Origin: Sphingomonas palustris
Lineage (GTDB): Bacteria > Pseudomonadota > Alphaproteobacteria > Sphingomonadales > Sphingomonadaceae
Reading direction: 5' to 3'
Assembly (NCBI GenBank): GCA_026225215.1
Contig: JAMFSI010000012.1
Coordinates: forward strand, 1 to 62,519
DNA: 62,519 nucleotides
In this document: positions 8,019 through 17,596 of the stretch, piece by piece
How the letters are laid out: every line of letters starts with the position of its first letter
Position numbering within the stretch: the first letter of the stretch is position 1
Notes under the pieces: generated by a model
The model's input: only the letters and a program-made list of their open reading frames with translations
Databases searched by the model: none
What the model was told of the DNA's origin: nothing
Position numbers and translations under genes: made by a program

Positions 8019-8414
8019 TCACCCCACCGGTCGGAAACTGTGATCGGCGCGCGCCCGGAAATTCAGCAACCGAGCCGGGCCTTCTCCGGTGCGGAACGAG
8101 TAGACGGTGCCGGCCGGGATATACATCGACCCACCCGCCGCCAGCATCTTGTCGCCCCAGTGGAGCGAGCCTTCGGCCACGAAGAAAATTTCGTCATCAT
8201 CATGTGAGTGCGGCGCGATCAGCGTGTGCGGATCGAGGCGCATTTCCATGAGCTGCATGGTGGCGGCGTCCCCGGTCTCGTGGAAGCTCAGTTGCCCCGC
8301 CAATTCGGTGGGGTCGATATGGTCGCGCATCCAGCCCATGGGAATGTCGCCCATTTTGCGCCAGGCCAGCTGGTCTTTGTGATGGATGCGGATGGTCTTG
8401 TCTTGGGTGGTCAT
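8019..8414 (-). CDS. Cupin-domain protein
   Basis: A 131-residue single-domain cupin. Motif 1 is recognisable as APHSHDDDEIFFVAEGSLHWG (His-x-His, Glu and a later His as likely metal ligands). Motif 2, GGSMYIPAGTVYSF, lacks the usual second His. It is transcribed away from the AraC-type regulator (starts about 90 bp apart), a common arrangement for a regulator and its target. The substrate is unknown; it could be a small dioxygenase, isomerase or ligand-binding protein. Confidence 0.75.
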   Translation of the reverse strand: MTTQDKTIRIHHKDQLAWRKMGDIPMGWMRDHIDPTELAGQLSFHETGDAATMQLMEMRLDPHTLIAPHSHDDDEIFFVAEGSLHWGDKMLAAGGSMYIPAGTVYSFRTGEGPARLLNFRARADHSFRPVG

Positions 8415-8504
8415 GGCAATATCCCCTGGTCAGTGAACGCAAGGTGCCCCACATCGCCTTTGACTGTCTCACGGTGATCGGCCAATCTTGCCCTGTAAAC
8501 GGCC

Positions 8505-9344
8505 ATGCCACCGGGTGGAGCGGAAAGCGGCGAAATGACGAAGGACTCCGTTTCGGACCGCGACCTGGGCCTGATCACGCTATGCGATCTCGTGCCCCGC
8601 CCTTTCGCCGGCAGCATCGTTCAAGACGAGTATGATTTGCACGCGCCCTGGCATCACCACGACATGCACCAGCTGCAATATGCCTTCGAGGGTTCGATGG
8701 ATGTCGAGGATGCTCACGGCCGCCATCTGCTGCCGCGCAGCCTGGCCGGCTGGATTCCCGCCGGTACGCGCCACCGCAACAGCCTGCATCGTATCCGCTC
8801 GGTCTCGGTATTGCTGTCTCCCGGATGCATAGCCAATGCCGGAACCGGCGTGCGCATTCTGCGCGTCTCACCGCTGATGCGCGAAATGTTTGCCGAAGCG
8901 GCCCGCTGGCCGCTGAACCGCAGGCTCGATGCCACGGGCCATGCCTTCTTCGCCGCCTTTGCCCGATTATGCCGCGAATGGATTACCGATCGCGCGCCGC
9001 TGACCCTGCCCTCTTCGACAGATCCGCATCTCGCGCGGGCACTGGCGCAGGTCCGCGCCGATCCGGCCGGGACCCGGATGGCCGATGCCCTTAACGCAGC
9101 CGGCCTGTCCGAACGCAGCTTGCGGCGGCGCTGTCAGGCGCATCTCGGGATGGGCTGGGACGAATACCGTCGGCGGGCGCGATTGCTGGCGTCGCTCGCA
9201 GCATTGATCGAAACCGACTACTCGATTGCCCGCATCGCCGATGATGTCGGCTTCGAAAGCCAGAGCGCTTATGCCCGCGCATTCCGCGAACTCACCGGCC
9301 AGGCACCGCAAGCTTTCCGGAGATCTGCGCGAAGCCACGCCTGA
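8505..9344 (+). CDS. AraC-family transcriptional regulator with cupin sensor
   Basis: 279 residues from ATG 8505; ATG 8535 is an equally possible start. The N-terminal half is a cupin-type sensor (APWHHHDMHQLQYAFEGSMDVE; LAGWIPAGTRHRN). The C-terminal about 100 residues hold two helix-turn-helix motifs (MADALNAAGLSERSLRRRCQAHLG; SIARIADDVGFESQSAYARAFRELTG) in the AraC/XylS pattern. Divergent to the cupin gene and about 75 bp upstream of eutB, so it may control one or both. The effector is not evident. Confidence 0.85.
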   Translation: MPPGGAESGEMTKDSVSDRDLGLITLCDLVPRPFAGSIVQDEYDLHAPWHHHDMHQLQYAFEGSMDVEDAHGRHLLPRSLAGWIPAGTRHRNSLHRIRSVSVLLSPGCIANAGTGVRILRVSPLMREMFAEAARWPLNRRLDATGHAFFAAFARLCREWITDRAPLTLPSSTDPHLARALAQVRADPAGTRMADALNAAGLSERSLRRRCQAHLGMGWDEYRRRARLLASLAALIETDYSIARIADDVGFESQSAYARAFRELTGQAPQAFRRSARSHA

Positions 9345-9419
9345 AGCGCAAGAACCGCGACATGCGTATCGACTTCTCCTGCCATCCCGCTAGCTTGCGC
9401 GCATGTCTCGAGTCTGGCC

Positions 9420-10817
9420 GTGACCCGCTTTCATATCGACCTGGCCGGGACGCGACATGGCTTTGCCACTTTGGCGCAACTGCTCGCAGCGGCCAGCCCG
9501 GAGCGATCGGGCGACCGGCTCGCCGGGATAGCAGCAGACAGCATGGAACAACGGGTCGCGGCGCGGTTCATTCTCGCCGATCTGCCGCTGGCGATTTTCC
9601 TGAGCGAAGCAATCGTGCCCTATGAACAGGACGAGATCACGCGCCTGATTATCGACCGGCACGATCTCGTTGCATTTGCCCCGGTCGCGCATTGGACGGT
9701 CGGCGGTTTTCGCGAATGGCTGCTGGCTAACGAGACTGACGGGCTGGCGATTGCCGCCGCCGCACCGGGTATTACCCCGGAAATGGCGGCGGCGGTGTCC
9801 AAACTGATGCGTAATCAGGATCTGATTGCGGTGGCCCGCAAGATTCAAGTCGTCACCCGGTTCCGCACCACCATCGGGCTGGCCGGACGGCTGGCGGTGC
9901 TGTTGCAGCCTAATCATCCCACCGACGATCCGGCAGGGGTGGCCGCTTCCACTCTCGACGGGCTGCTGATGGGCGCGGGCGATGCCGTAATCGGGGTCAA
10001 CCCCGCAACCGACGATGCCGACACTACCGCCGCGCTGCTGCATCTGCTCGACGATATCCGCCTCGCATATGATATCCCTACCCAATCCTGCGTGCTGGCG
10101 CATGTCACGACCACGCTGGAACTGGTGGCACGCGGTGCGCCCGTCGATCTGTGCTTCCAGTCGATCGCCGGTACCGAGGCAGCCAATCGCGGCTTTGGCC
10201 TCGATCTCGCGCTGCTCGCCGAAGCCCATGCCGCCACGCTTTCGCTGGAGCGCGGCACCGTTGGCCAACAGGTGATGTATTTCGAAACCGGCCAGGGTTC
10301 GTGCCTGTCCGCCGAAGCGCATCACGGCGTCGATCAGCAGACCTTGGAAGCACGCGCTTATGGCGTGGCGCGCGCTTTCGATCCGTTCCTGGTCAATTCG
10401 GTGGTCGGCTTCATCGGCCCCGAATATCTCTACGACGGCAAGCAGATCGCCCGCGCCGCACTGGAAGATCACTTTTGCGGCAAGCTGCTCGGCCTGCCGA
10501 TGGGGGTGGATATCTGCTACACGAACCATGCCGAGGCCGATGGCGACGATAGCGACACCATCCTGACGCTGCTCGGCGTGGCCGGGGTAAATTTCATCAT
10601 GGGCGTGCCGGGCTCCGACGACATCATGCTCAATTACCAGTCGACCAGCTTCCATGACGCGCTTTATCTGCGCGAGGTGCTCGGGCTGAGGCCGGCGCCG
10701 GAATTCGAGGCGTGGCTGGAGCGGATCGGCTTGTCGGCCAACGGGCGGATCGGCGAGACTCTGCCAAGGGCGCTGGCCCCCGATCGGATCGCGGCACTGA
10801 GGGGTCCGCATGGCTGA
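9420..10817 (+). CDS. eutB: Ethanolamine ammonia-lyase large subunit
   Basis: 465 residues, normal EutB length, from GTG 9420. EutB is the TIM-barrel catalytic subunit of adenosylcobalamin-dependent ethanolamine ammonia-lyase, which converts ethanolamine to acetaldehyde and ammonia. Recognisable blocks are MRNQDLIAVARKIQVVTRFR, QPNHPTDDP, GDAVIGVNPATDD, CFQSIAGTEAANRGFG, QGSCLSAEAHHGVDQQT, and the C-terminal NHAEADGDD and GVPGSDDIMLNYQ. It overlaps eutC by 8 bp. No microcompartment shell, eutA or eutE gene is present, so this is the soluble form; acetaldehyde must be handled by enzymes elsewhere. Confidence 0.95.
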   Translation: MTRFHIDLAGTRHGFATLAQLLAAASPERSGDRLAGIAADSMEQRVAARFILADLPLAIFLSEAIVPYEQDEITRLIIDRHDLVAFAPVAHWTVGGFREWLLANETDGLAIAAAAPGITPEMAAAVSKLMRNQDLIAVARKIQVVTRFRTTIGLAGRLAVLLQPNHPTDDPAGVAASTLDGLLMGAGDAVIGVNPATDDADTTAALLHLLDDIRLAYDIPTQSCVLAHVTTTLELVARGAPVDLCFQSIAGTEAANRGFGLDLALLAEAHAATLSLERGTVGQQVMYFETGQGSCLSAEAHHGVDQQTLEARAYGVARAFDPFLVNSVVGFIGPEYLYDGKQIARAALEDHFCGKLLGLPMGVDICYTNHAEADGDDSDTILTLLGVAGVNFIMGVPGSDDIMLNYQSTSFHDALYLREVLGLRPAPEFEAWLERIGLSANGRIGETLPRALAPDRIAALRGPHG

Positions 10818-11553
10818 ACCGCCCGCGCCTTTGACTGCCCTGCCCGCGCTGCGCGATCGCCTCCGCGCCGTAACGCAGGCGCGGGTGCTGCTCGGCCGGG
10901 CCGGGCAAGCCTTGCCGACCAGCGCCCTGCTCGATTTTCAGCTCGATCATGCCCGCGCGCGCGATGCCGTCCAGACAGCGCTGGACCCTACCGGATTTGC
11001 CGATGCGGTAGGACTGCCGATAATCGAGGTCCACAGCCGCGCGGTAAACCGCAGCGAATATCTCAAACGCCCCGATCTCGGCCGTCTGCTCGACCCCGCA
11101 GATGCCGCGTTGCTCAAGCCCATGGGTGATGAACTGGCGATCATCGTCGCCGATGGCTTGTCGGCGACCGCCATTCATCACCATGCCGCTCCGCTGGTCC
11201 TGGCGCTGCTTGCACGATTGTCCGGCTGGCGGATCGCCCCCATCATTCTGGCCACCCAGGCACGGGTCGCGCTGGGCGACGCGATCGGCGAGCTGCTGCG
11301 CGTCGATTGCGCGCTGATGCTGATTGGCGAACGCCCGGGCCTCAGCGCGCCTGACAGCCTCGGCGCTTATCTCACCTGGCAACCACGCATTGGCCGGGTC
11401 GACAGCGAGCGCAATTGCGTCTCGAATATCCGTCCGCCGCATGGGCTGAGCTACCAAGCTGCTGCCGATGCCATCGCCGCGCTGCTGACGGCGGCGCGAC
11501 AACGCCGGCTGACCGGTGTTCAGCTTCGTGCCGCCCCGGCGCTGCCTAAATGA
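10810..11553 (+). CDS. eutC: Ethanolamine ammonia-lyase small subunit
   Basis: 247 residues, usual EutC length; it binds the cobalamin cofactor at the interface with EutB. Diagnostic blocks are LLDFQLDHARARDAVQ, VHSRAVNRSEYLKRPDLGR, IIVADGLSATAIHHHA, and the C-terminal SERNCVSNIRPPHGLSYQAAA. The ATG lies inside the end of eutB, so the two are coupled. It converges on the LLM oxidoreductase gene with only 12 bp between. Confidence 0.95.
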   Translation: MAEPPAPLTALPALRDRLRAVTQARVLLGRAGQALPTSALLDFQLDHARARDAVQTALDPTGFADAVGLPIIEVHSRAVNRSEYLKRPDLGRLLDPADAALLKPMGDELAIIVADGLSATAIHHHAAPLVLALLARLSGWRIAPIILATQARVALGDAIGELLRVDCALMLIGERPGLSAPDSLGAYLTWQPRIGRVDSERNCVSNIRPPHGLSYQAAADAIAALLTAARQRRLTGVQLRAAPALPK

Positions 11554-11565
11554 TTCAGGGCAATT

Positions 11566-12546
11566 TCAAGCCCGCAACTTCGGCATGACTTCCTCGCCGA
11601 ACAGCCGCAGCATGTCCCAACCCAGCTTCGGCGGAAAGCCCGAGATCAGCGGGGTGAGCGATATCGAGGTAGTACGAGCGAAAGCCACAGCCTGATCGGG
11701 CGTCATCACATTGAGAAAGCCCGCCTTGCGCACATCGGCAATGGTGTTGATGCCGTAGAACGGCGATGTCGTGGTATCGACATCGCTCGCCCAGGACGAA
11801 TAACTCTGGGCAAGATGGAGGATATGCGGGCCCACCTCCGCCCAGCCCTGCTCGACATCGCGCACGACATGCACCGCCGGGAAGCTCGATAGGATCGTGC
11901 CCGGCTGACGCCCCAGCTTGGCGCATTCGGCGACATAGAGATCGACCAGGCGCTGATAGTCCGGCGCCATTTCCGGCTGCAGAATCCAGAAGCCGAGGCC
12001 AAATCGCGCCGCCCGGCGCGCGGCAGCGCCGATCCCCCCACCGACCAGGATCTTCGGCGGGGTGCTGCGCGGCAGCGGTCGCACATAGACCTCGCGACCC
12101 TGGTAATCGAAGCGTTCGCCGGCCAGCGCGCGGGTAATTACCTCCAGCCCCTCGTCCATCAGCCGGGCCCGATCGCCGAGCGATTTGCCGAACATGTTGA
12201 ACTCGGCCTGGACGTAACCCGCCGCCAGCGTCGTCGTCAGCCGCCCGCCGCAAATGATGTCGGTGACCGCGATCGTCTCGGCCACTTCGACCGGATCGTG
12301 CAGTGGCAGGACGATGGCGCCCAGCACGATCTCCATCCGCTTGGTCCGCGCGCCCACCGCCGCTGCCATCAATGACGGCACGGGGTTGTAGCCATCGTCC
12401 GAGGCGTGATGCTCCGGGAAGATCACGCCATCGATGCCGATCTCGTCGCCATAAGCGCACATTTCGAGCGCTGCGTCATAGAGTTCGGTGGACGGTGCAC
12501 CAAAAGCCGGCGCACGCATATCGAAGCTCAACATGGTCTGGGGCAT
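11566..12546 (-). CDS. LLM-class flavin-dependent oxidoreductase
   Basis: 326 residues of the bacterial luciferase-like superfamily, an F420- or FMNH2-dependent TIM barrel. Visible: IGIDGVIFPEHHASDDGYNPVPS near residues 36-58, LGAIVLPLHDPVEVAE, LGDRARLMDEGLEVI, and KILVGGGIGAAARRAARFGLGFW. Such enzymes are often monooxygenases acting on small organics, but no substrate can be assigned. The SDR and TauD-type genes nearby on the same strand suggest a catabolic context. Confidence 0.85.
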   Translation of the reverse strand: MPQTMLSFDMRAPAFGAPSTELYDAALEMCAYGDEIGIDGVIFPEHHASDDGYNPVPSLMAAAVGARTKRMEIVLGAIVLPLHDPVEVAETIAVTDIICGGRLTTTLAAGYVQAEFNMFGKSLGDRARLMDEGLEVITRALAGERFDYQGREVYVRPLPRSTPPKILVGGGIGAAARRAARFGLGFWILQPEMAPDYQRLVDLYVAECAKLGRQPGTILSSFPAVHVVRDVEQGWAEVGPHILHLAQSYSSWASDVDTTTSPFYGINTIADVRKAGFLNVMTPDQAVAFARTTSISLTPLISGFPPKLGWDMLRLFGEEVMPKLRA

Positions 12547-12676
12547 TCTTCAGCCTCCTAGTTGCAAACCCGAGCGCAAGGGTGTGTGTGGATTTGGCTC
12601 AGGCCGGAGCGAGAATGGCTGCTTTCGAGAACCAGCGCGCAGCGGCCATTTGGGCCGTGAGCACCGGAAGCCCAAA

Positions 12677-12695
12677 GCGATTCCAAAGGAATCGC
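12677..12695. other. Short hairpin between the SDR and LLM genes
   Basis: GCGATTCC (12677-12684) pairs perfectly with GGAATCGC (12688-12695) around AAA, in the 208-bp gap between two minus-strand genes. Neither side has a strong T-run, so a processing or attenuator role is as likely as termination. Nothing else was seen in this gap. Confidence 0.35.
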
Positions 12696-12754
12696 GTTTG
12701 ACCGCACCCAAGCGGCCGTTCGCAGCCCGGCATGGGGCATATACGCATACACCC

Positions 12755-13507
12755 TTAAGCGGAGCCCATGTAGCGGCCACCGTTCACGCTAATCGTCTGG
12801 CCGGTCATGTAGCTCGCTTCCTCCGAAGCTAGGAAAGCCGCCGCTGCAGCTATATCTTCCGGCTGGCCGATGCGCTTGACCGGCAGGGTCTTGCCGAAGG
12901 CAGCGCGGTCGATCCCGGCGCCGCGCAGCATCGGCGTGTCGATCGAACCGGGCGGGATCATATTGGCGGTGATGCCGGTGCCGCCGAATTCCACCGCCAG
13001 TGCTTTGGTCAGCGCCAGCAGGCCGCCCTTGGAAGCGACATAATGGGCCTGACCGGACGAGCCCGACTGAGTCGAGGACGAGGTGATGTTGATGATCCGT
13101 CCCCAGCCCGCAGCGAGCATGTCGGGGATGATTTCACGGCAGCACAAATGCGGGCCCTTGAGGTTGACGTGGATCATCTTGTCCCAAACGTCGTCGGGGA
13201 TTTCGAGGTAAGGGAAAAAGCTGACGATCCCGGCATTGTTGACGAGGATAGTGATCGCCCCGAGCTTGGCACGGGTTTCTTCGGCGGCGGCGCGGATCGT
13301 TTCCGGGTTGGCGCAATCGGCGGTGATCGCCAGGGCAGTGCCGCCGGCATCGGTGATCCGCTTGGCGGTTTCGGCAGCACCCGCGCCGTTCAGATCCCAG
13401 ATCGCGATCGCGGCGCCATCATCGGCCAGACGCGTGGCGATCGCTTGCCCCATGCCCGAACCGCCGCCGGTAACGACCGCAACCTTACCCTTCAGTGATC
13501 TCGTCAT
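12755..13507 (-). CDS. Short-chain dehydrogenase/reductase
   Basis: 250 residues, classical SDR size. The NAD(P)-binding motif is TGGGSGMGQAIA (residues 14-25), with Asp38 (IWDLNG) pointing to NAD preference. NNAG is at about 89-92, the catalytic Ser in ITSSSTQSG, Tyr-x3-Lys in YVASKGG. The C-terminal PEDIAAAAAFLASEEASYMTGQTISVNGG is typical of FabG-like catabolic dehydrogenases. It overlaps the end of the MFS remnant, suggesting a deletion brought the two together. Substrate unknown. Confidence 0.88.
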   Translation of the reverse strand: MTRSLKGKVAVVTGGGSGMGQAIATRLADDGAAIAIWDLNGAGAAETAKRITDAGGTALAITADCANPETIRAAAEETRAKLGAITILVNNAGIVSFFPYLEIPDDVWDKMIHVNLKGPHLCCREIIPDMLAAGWGRIINITSSSTQSGSSGQAHYVASKGGLLALTKALAVEFGGTGITANMIPPGSIDTPMLRGAGIDRAAFGKTLPVKRIGQPEDIAAAAAFLASEEASYMTGQTISVNGGRYMGSA

Positions 13508-13922
13508 GCCAATCCTCTCTTTTGCCCAATGCGCGGGCCAGCAGCCCGACTATTTCTTGCTGAACAACTGACCAGCATGGCAGGGGTCCTGTCAAGTCCA
13601 CCCGCCAGTCATGGCCGTCGAGCAGCACCTGGGTGAACGAGGTGGTCAGCGACAGCGCCGCAAATCCCGCCGTCAGCAGTCCGCCACCCAGCAACATCAA
13701 CCGGCGCACCGAGGTCCGGTCCATGAGGTTGCCCAGGAACGGCGCGAGCAGCCCCGAAACCAGCGCCATCACCGTCATCGTCAGCATCATGAGGCTGGGG
13801 TGAAAGGCCCTGCCCAGCGGGATGGCGACGACGCTATAGGCGGACGCGATCATCGAGCAGGCAGCGAGCAGGAACACGCAGGCAGCGACCTGACGCCAGC
13901 CGAGGCTGAACTTTGCTGTCAT
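13485..13922 (-). pseudogene. MFS transporter remnant, C-terminal three quarters deleted
   Basis: The first about 105 of 145 residues are the start of a major facilitator superfamily transporter: three membrane helices and the loop-2/3 signature GNLMDRTSVRRLMLLGG. After LSLTTSFTQVLL the frame runs into unrelated Arg/Trp-rich sequence (DGHDWRVDLTGPLPCW), which is the leader of the downstream SDR gene, and stops inside that gene. MFS proteins have about 400 residues and 12 helices, so nine helices are missing. It cannot work as a transporter. The deletion junction is near 13615. Confidence 0.75.
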
Positions 13923-14144
13923 GACCTGTTCCCATCGCTTGTTTTTGGTTTTGAGCTAAGCGGTTGCGCCTTGAGCGCCCCACGAGCCTTGGGCGGCAGT
14001 CTAGCACCGGCACGACGGTTTGCAGGTACTTTCTGCGGTACGCTGCAATTTCGCATATGCTTGGAAATGTCAGGGCCGGTCGCGCCAACCGGGAAGATTC
14101 AGGAGCTACTGTCGGGTCATGGCCGGTTTGATGCGCGAGCCCAG

Positions 14145-14621
14145 CTAGACTGTTGCTCCGATCGGCCCCACACCTCCAAACATCGGATTAAGCTGAAGTT
14201 TCGTTACCTCCATCTGCGTCCGGCCGGCCATCGTAAACACCCGCCGCGCAAAGCGCCAACCGACGGGCAGTCGCACCAGCCGGTCTTCATAGCGGCCGAA
14301 AATGACGTTGAAATGCTGGGCGCCCTTGCGGATCGTCAACTCGGTCGTGGACCATCGGGCTTGTGCCTGATCACCATCGATGGCGATCAATCCACCATGG
14401 GCGATAAGCTGGAGGAGATCGAACGCGGCAAAGCTCTGGCGCATGCCCGCCTCGATCGCGTCGCGCCCATTAAGCTCGAGGCCCTCGACGACGACGCTGC
14501 CATCCTCGGCATAAATCGACGCCGCGCGCTGGGCGTCGAGATGAGTCACGGCATCGCTGTAGAAGGCGGTAATCTGGCGGATCGCGTTTTCATCGACCAG
14601 CCTTTGAAGACCATCCGCCAT
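14145..14621 (-). CDS. NTF2-like / SnoaL-like protein
   Basis: 158 residues from ATG 14621; a longer reading to 14669 adds a non-conserved tail. The fold pattern is that of nuclear transport factor 2-like proteins: ENAIRQITAFYSDAVTHLDAQRAASIYAEDGSVVV, LNGRDAIEAGM, and a beta-rich C-terminal half (QARWSTTEL, GRYEDRLVRLPVGWRFARRVFTM). Members are often hydratases, isomerases or dehydratases in steroid, terpenoid or aromatic pathways. Two more NTF2-like genes lie at 16685-17558. Confidence 0.7.
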   Translation of the reverse strand: MADGLQRLVDENAIRQITAFYSDAVTHLDAQRAASIYAEDGSVVVEGLELNGRDAIEAGMRQSFAAFDLLQLIAHGGLIAIDGDQAQARWSTTELTIRKGAQHFNVIFGRYEDRLVRLPVGWRFARRVFTMAGRTQMEVTKLQLNPMFGGVGPIGATV

Positions 14622-14702
14622 TGTCTCAGACTTCCCTCTGTTGCCGCGATCGGATGCCGGCTTCACCATGTTTGCGCCGGCATGTCATCAGCAAAGCCGT
14701 GC

Positions 14703-15560
14703 TCAAGCGTTATACACCAGCGGCATCCCTGGCTCGGCCCAGCGTGTCTTGACCAGCGTCCCGTTCATCGAGCAGGTGATAAAAGCGTCGCGCATGTCTT
14801 TGCCGCCAAAGGCGATATTGGTGGTGACGGGGTCCGGCGTGACGTGAGTAGTGATCGCTCCATCCGGTGTTACCGTCGAGATCGCTCCCACTTCGCCGAT
14901 GGTGGCCACGCAGATATTGCCCGCCGCCGTGATCGCGAGGCTGTCGAGACTGACCATGCCAGGCATCGTCGCCACCAGCCGGGGCTCCTGCGGTTGGGTG
15001 CGGCGCTCGAAGGCGTAAAGCCGCGCCGACATCGTATCGGCGACATAGACGGTGCGCATGTCGGGCGAGAGGCCAACGCCATTATAGCTCAGCGCCTGAT
15101 CCTTCACCCGGACGATCGCCGAGCCATCCGCTTTCGCGCAATAGAGCCCACCATAGCGCTTGCCCGTCGTTTCCAACTGACCGAAATCAGTGAACCAGAT
15201 GTTGCCGTCGCAATCGAACATCAGATCGTTAGGCGCACTGAGCGGGCGGCCATCGCAGGCATCATAAAGGACATCCCAGCGCCCGGTGCCCAGGTCCACC
15301 CGCTCGATCCGTCCGACGCGGTCGCCGCGGGCAAACCAATCATGGCCAACGCCGCCATTGTTGCAGGCATACAGCGCGCCATCGGGTCCGATCGCCGCGC
15401 CGTTAGGGCCGCCGCCGGGCTCGCACACCACTTCCTTTTTGCCGGACCAGCAGCGGCTGATCCTGCCACCCATCGATTCGACCACAATCACCGAGCCATC
15501 GGCCATCACCACCGGCCCCTCGGGGAAACTCAACCCCTCGGTCACGATCTCGAATGCCAT
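14703..15560 (-). CDS. SMP-30/gluconolactonase-family protein
   Basis: 285 residues, a six-bladed beta-propeller of the SMP-30/gluconolactonase/LRE family. Visible: EGLSFPEGPVVMADGSVIVVE (metal-ligand Glu in FPEGP), PNDLMFDCDGNIWFTD (Asn and Asp ligands), LSYNGVGLSPDMRTVYVADT (Asn and Asp ligands). The expected metal-binding residues are present, so it is probably an active lactonase; the natural lactone is unknown. Nested-palindrome copy A begins 26 bp upstream of its start, in the promoter region. Confidence 0.85.
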   Translation of the reverse strand: MAFEIVTEGLSFPEGPVVMADGSVIVVESMGGRISRCWSGKKEVVCEPGGGPNGAAIGPDGALYACNNGGVGHDWFARGDRVGRIERVDLGTGRWDVLYDACDGRPLSAPNDLMFDCDGNIWFTDFGQLETTGKRYGGLYCAKADGSAIVRVKDQALSYNGVGLSPDMRTVYVADTMSARLYAFERRTQPQEPRLVATMPGMVSLDSLAITAAGNICVATIGEVGAISTVTPDGAITTHVTPDPVTTNIAFGGKDMRDAFITCSMNGTLVKTRWAEPGMPLVYNA

Positions 15561-15586
15561 GCCCTCTCCCCCGCTATTTTGTGCTC

Positions 15587-15741
15587 AGAGTTTGCTCGGA
15601 AATTAGCTATACTAATTTCTAAGTCTGTGCCGTCCCGCTCCCCCTGCCCAACCACCCCAAGGGTATCCTGTAATGGGTGGTTGGGCAGGGGAAGCGGGAC
15701 GGCACAGACTATCCGAAACGAAGTTTCGGATCAGACTCTAA
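15587..15741. repeat. Nested palindrome, copy A (155 bp)
   Basis: Core arms of 36 bp at 15622-15657 and 15675-15710 are inverted with one mismatch. Outside them are two small hairpins: GAAATTAG / CTAATTTC on the left and TCCGAAAC / GTTTCGGA (loop GAA) on the right. The ends are GAGTTTG-like and CAGACTCTAA. Copy C (49705) has the same architecture and arm sequence; copy B (29335) has the same ends with a different core. No protein is encoded. It looks like a MITE- or REP-like non-autonomous element. Confidence 0.85.
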
Positions 15742-15866
15742 TCCTGAGTGCTTGATCGCGAAAGCGACCTCCGTTTGGCATATCCATCCGGCGAAATCTC
15801 TGCCACACCCATCGCCGGGGACGACAGGGGTATCCGCAAGCGGACCGAACCGATGCATGGGCTACC

Positions 15867-15886
15867 GAACCGCTTCGCAGCGGTTC
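15867..15886. other. Perfect 8-bp hairpin upstream of the EF-hand gene
   Basis: GAACCGCT (15867-15874) pairs with AGCGGTTC (15879-15886) around TCGC, 40 bp upstream of the EF-hand gene start. Possibly an RNA leader hairpin. No T-run follows. Confidence 0.35.
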
Positions 15887-15925
15887 AGACGGTCAGCGCT
15901 TGCTCAATTTCCAAAAGGAAATCAG

Positions 15926-16675
<750 letters not shown>

Positions 16676-16684
16676 AACGCTCGC

Positions 16685-17154
16685 TCAGGCTACCCCTCCG
16701 CCCGGCTGACCGATTACGGTGGCCGATTCGACGCGCAGTCGCGTCAGCCGGGACGATTGCAGGCGCCAGCCGACATCGAGCTTCACATAGGTTTCATGGT
16801 AATGCCCGAAGCCATGCAGCCAGGTCGCGCCGCCGCCGAGTGGGTGTCCTGGGCTGCGGTAAAGCCGGTCTTCCATCGCCCACACCACCTTGGCGGTGGT
16901 GTCGGAGGTGAATTCGATATCCGGCATATGACCGTGGTGCACCGACACCTGATCGGCGACCGAGGCGGAAACCATGCGATCAAAGTCTCCAGCGGCTCGA
17001 CGACGATATCGGCTTCAGGCACTTCGAGCCGGCCATCGGGCGCCCACACCTGATTGCGCCAGATGGCCCAATCCTTGTGATCGAGCGCCCAGAAATACCG
17101 CGCCTTGACCTGCTTGATCGCCTCGATCGCGAGCAGCCGTTCCAGGTCGTTCAT
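16685..17154 (-). pseudogene. NTF2-like protein with a single-base frameshift
   Basis: Two overlapping frames together make one NTF2-like protein. The first, from ATG 17154 (MNDLERLLAIEAIKQVKARYF), runs to about PLETLIAWFP. The homologous continuation (DRMVSASVADQVSVHHGHMPDI, then WRLQSSRLTRLRVES) is in the next frame and ends at 16685. Restoring one T to the TTT run at 16984-16982 (minus strand) gives T-F-D-R-M-V and joins them, so a TTTT to TTT deletion is the simplest event. It follows the NTF2-like gene at 17151-17558 with an ATGA overlap. Either a genuine pseudogene or a homopolymer sequencing error. Confidence 0.75.
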
Positions 17155-17558
17155 GGCACCACACGCTTGTCCGCGGGATAGCGCAGGGTGGCAACGCGCT
17201 CCTTGATCCGCCATCCGGCGTTGGTGCGCACCACCCAGTCGTTGTTTTCACCGCCCCACATCGAGCCGCCATCGGGATCGGGGATCAGCCATTTCATCTT
17301 GACCAGCACACGGCCATTTTCCTCGCGCACCCAGGGGTTGGTCATATGGTGCTGGGCGGGATGGGGCGGCTTGCCCAGTGCGAAGAACCCCTTGATCGCC
17401 TCGATCCCCTCGAACAACGGACCGCCGGTCGGGCGGCCATCGAACCGCGCATCTTCGGTAAACACCAGCGGGAACATGCTCTGGTCGGAATGATCGACCG
17501 CGTGGTGGCACAGCCCCATGAGCTGATAGATTTCAACGATATCACTAGTATCCAGCAT
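17151..17558 (-). CDS. NTF2-like / SnoaL-like protein
   Basis: 135 residues, the upstream member of a coupled pair of NTF2-like genes. Visible: DIVEIYQLMGLCHHAVDHSDQ, FPLVFTEDARFDGRPTGG, FEGIEAIKGFFALG, HHMTNPWVREENGRVLVKMKWL and a C-terminal WVVRTNAGWRIKERVATLRY. The stop overlaps the next start (ATGA at 17151-17154), and paired NTF2-like subunits can form hetero-oligomers. Its partner is frameshifted, so a heteromeric enzyme would be lost if the shift is real. Substrate unknown. Confidence 0.75.
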   Translation of the reverse strand: MLDTSDIVEIYQLMGLCHHAVDHSDQSMFPLVFTEDARFDGRPTGGPLFEGIEAIKGFFALGKPPHPAQHHMTNPWVREENGRVLVKMKWLIPDPDGGSMWGGENNDWVVRTNAGWRIKERVATLRYPADKRVVP

Positions 17559-17596
17559 GATCTTTATCCTCTTCCCTAGATATTTTAAACCAAAGC

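Noticed and set aside
13611..15755. 714-codon open frame on the plus strand
   Set aside because: It runs antisense through the MFS remnant, NTF2-like and SMP-30 genes; composition is Arg/His-rich and resembles no family. A high-GC shadow frame.
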